NCBI GenBank assembly: GCA_030145365.1
Contig: JAQYVS010000143.1
Location: forward strand, 1-15,022
Origin: Desulfofustis sp.
GTDB lineage: Bacteria > Desulfobacterota > Desulfobulbia > Desulfobulbales > Desulfocapsaceae
DNA: 15,022 nucleotides
Reading direction: 5' to 3'
The notes beneath the pieces were generated by a model. The model saw nothing but the letters and a program-made list of their open reading frames with translations, was not told the DNA's origin and did no database searches. Both the position numbers and the translations under genes were made by a program. Below are positions 13,307-15,022 of the stretch, in pieces (the first letter of the stretch is position 1; every line of letters starts with the position of its first letter).

Positions 13307-15022
13307 TTATAGCCTCGGTTTTCCCTTGGTTTCCATCCAGTGTTTAATTTGCTCGTTTATCGGCTCAAACAGGTTGAACATACGCTTTGTCACCTTCTTA
13401 ACCACCTGTTTTTTATCCTTCTGGTAGATTGCTTCCAGAGAGGAAAGCGGGTCATGGTCCGGGTTGCTCAGGTAATCTTTCACCGCTGCAAGTTTTCTTG
13501 TTATTTCCTTTTCTGCCTGCTGCCGAAGAATTGACTTGAGTCTTATGATGTTTTCACTGCCTTTTTCATCAATCTCATTATGCTGAAATTTTTTCAATTT
13601 GTATTTGATACGCTGATCAATCAATTCAATCAGCAGCTCTTCGTACTCCTCGCCCAACCAGATTGTTTCGGGCACCAGGTCACCAAAATGGGTAACCCCT
13701 AAAATATCCTTGTCCTGGCTCCAGTAGTTTATCAGAAAATCAGTTTCCAGACTCTGGTAATTCTGGCGCGGCATATACATACGGCGCAGATACTGTAGAA
13801 CTTTTTCCGTCTTTTTCTTGTGCCCTCCGATAATAACCGAACCGCCAACCTCTCCTTTTGTGACCCCTTTTGTCCATGGTGCCCCGGTAATACCAAAATC
13901 GTGATAGATCGGGATATGCAGCAGCGCAGACAGAGTATTTAACGCCAGGGCATAACCTGCTGAAGGCCCGCCGACGTTATATGAAGCTGAGAGCAGCTGA
14001 TGATGAATCGTCATATTACTCAGGAATCTACCGAGCATTTTGGCAACACTGAACTCCGGCGTAAGCGCCTGAAAATAGTTTTTAACCAGGGTCAGGGCTT
14101 CCTGGGCGGATTGTTGAGTCATCTGGACCGCCATTTCCATTTGGGCTGAACTGTCGCCCGAACCTGAAACCGCACCGGTTACCAACACTTTTTCTGATGA
14201 AAGACTGTAAGTCAGACTGGTAGCAATGGGCAGCAGGATACCGTCCACTTCGTTGGCTCCTACCCCAACGATAAAACCTGTCTGGGGTTCCTGACTCAGC
14301 TCTGCCTCTAGAAAGTCATCAAGCTCGACTTTGCCTTTTTTTGTCGGACTCTGGGACATCTCATAACGGGCCAGCCGCAGATGCGAGAGGGTGAGTGGGT
14401 AATCGTTTTCCGCCCCAACCAGAGAAAACAACTGCACTATTTCTTCGTAACGGGCCAGAAACTGCACGGGCGACTCTTTGAGAAGTTTGCGCAGGCCGTT
14501 CGGGTTGCTCAGGGCCTCAAGAATGCCGTTCATGGTTTTCAAATTGAATTTTAAAAACCGTTCCTGCTTTTCCACGGAAAGTGAAGAAATGGATCTGAAT
14601 TTCTTCAGTACCAAAAGCTCGGTGGAACGCAGCGACAGTGCTTTTTCCATGAATGCGGTGAAATCCGCAGGAGTATTGCAGATACCCTTGGTAATTTCAA
14701 TTACCTTCGCCGAATCCAGATTCTCTTCACGGGGAATCTCAGTCAATATGGCTTCGATGATCTCGTTGATGTCTCCTCTGGCCAGTTGCCCGGATATCTC
14801 CAGCACTTTCAAACGCTTAGAACGGATCAAAGCAGGGTCAAGCAGATCAAGCCTGTTGGTCGTCAAGACGGTGAAGACTTTGGAAAGCGGCTGTTCGCCA
14901 TCAATGATATTCAGAAACTTATTGGTCAGTCGATCTGAAGGGGCCCCGCCACTGCTGCTCCGTCTCGGAGCCAGAGCATCGCCCTCATCGAAGAAGACAA
15001 CGGTGGGGGCAATCATTTTGGC
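13307..15022 (-). CDS. AAA-Lon hybrid ATP-dependent protease, N-terminus outside window
   Basis: The gene runs off the right edge; 571 codons are visible. Residue numbers here count from the Met codon at 15014-15016, two codons inside the edge. The fragment opens in a Cdc48/FtsH-like AAA module: Walker B VVFFDEGDALAPRR (6-19), sensor-1 TTNRLDLLDPAL (52-63) and paired arginines in RSKR (65-68). A helical middle region (about 80-240) leads to a Lon S16 protease domain (about 247-455) with the catalytic serine in GGPSAG (Ser352) and the lysine in IIGGHKKK (Lys400). A charged C-terminal helix region of about 110 residues follows. Standard LonA and LonB carry a different AAA subtype, so this is a less common hybrid. 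Activity seems intact, but Walker A lies outside the window. The stop is 1 bp before the DUF294 gene, which implies one transcript and coupled translation. Substrates are unknown. Confidence 0.82.
   Translation of the reverse strand, partial: AKMIAPTVVFFDEGDALAPRRSSSGGAPSDRLTNKFLNIIDGEQPLSKVFTVLTTNRLDLLDPALIRSKRLKVLEISGQLARGDINEIIEAILTEIPREENLDSAKVIEITKGICNTPADFTAFMEKALSLRSTELLVLKKFRSISSLSVEKQERFLKFNLKTMNGILEALSNPNGLRKLLKESPVQFLARYEEIVQLFSLVGAENDYPLTLSHLRLARYEMSQSPTKKGKVELDDFLEAELSQEPQTGFIVGVGANEVDGILLPIATSLTYSLSSEKVLVTGAVSGSGDSSAQMEMAVQMTQQSAQEALTLVKNYFQALTPEFSVAKMLGRFLSNMTIHHQLLSASYNVGGPSAGYALALNTLSALLHIPIYHDFGITGAPWTKGVTKGEVGGSVIIGGHKKKTEKVLQYLRRMYMPRQNYQSLETDFLINYWSQDKDILGVTHFGDLVPETIWLGEEYEELLIELIDQRIKYKLKKFQHNEIDEKGSENIIRLKSILRQQAEKEITRKLAAVKDYLSNPDHDPLSSLEAIYQKDKKQVVKKVTKRMFNLFEPINEQIKHWMETKGKPRL

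Noticed and set aside
1..15022. CRISPR array, tRNA, rRNA, insertion sequence or prophage
   Set aside because: No regularly spaced repeats, cloverleaf, rRNA sequence, transposase or integrase was seen on either strand.

Overview
The window looks like a chromosomal stretch of an anaerobic or facultative delta-type proteobacterium, most plausibly a sulfur- or sulfate-metabolising Desulfobacterota member (Desulfobulbales-like). This is an inference from the gene content: a membrane formate dehydrogenase, a C_GCAxxG_C_C redox protein, a MoeA-like protein, and a VC_2705-type Na+/solute symporter next to a cNMP/CBS/DUF294 protein. No rRNA, tRNA, CRISPR array, transposase or integrase was seen.

Layout, left to right. 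(1) 1-1408, + strand: the 3' end of a formate dehydrogenase iron-sulfur subunit, a strong intergenic hairpin, the cytochrome b subunit fdhC, then two hairpins of which the second is a good terminator. (2) 1650-2534, + strand: a Tat-exported dienelactone hydrolase-family protein with its own terminator-like hairpin. (3) 2730-4505, - strand: a cNMP-fold/GAF/coiled-coil/PP2C (SpoIIE/RsbU-type) phosphatase. (4) 7067 to 4878, - strand: a tightly overlapped three-gene operon of a four-helix membrane protein, a C_GCAxxG_C_C redox protein and a MoeA-like protein with altered signature motifs. (5) 7141-7452, - strand: possible remains of a decayed gene. (6) 15022 to 7487, - strand: a transport and signalling block. 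An AAA-Lon hybrid protease (5' end outside the window) lies 1 bp before a cNMP/CBS/DUF294 nucleotidyltransferase-like gene. After 673 bp of regulatory DNA come a symporter small subunit, the large SSS-family symporter and a membrane-anchored TPR protein.

How the genes may work together. Block 6 is the most interesting part. DUF4212 small subunits, VC_2705-type symporters and cNMP/CBS/DUF294 proteins are known to occur together, and the DUF294 protein is the likely regulator of transport. Two features here look unusual: the small subunit carries an insertion of about 140 residues between its two membrane helices, and the DUF294 gene is translationally coupled to a protease joining a Cdc48/FtsH-like AAA module to a Lon S16 domain. 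The 673-bp gap holds a dense palindrome cluster lying between two divergent sigma70-like promoters, one for the symporter genes and one for a possible 40-residue ORF. The formate dehydrogenase and the MoeA-like protein are linked in theme, since such enzymes use a molybdenum or tungsten pterin cofactor, but they are not in one operon.
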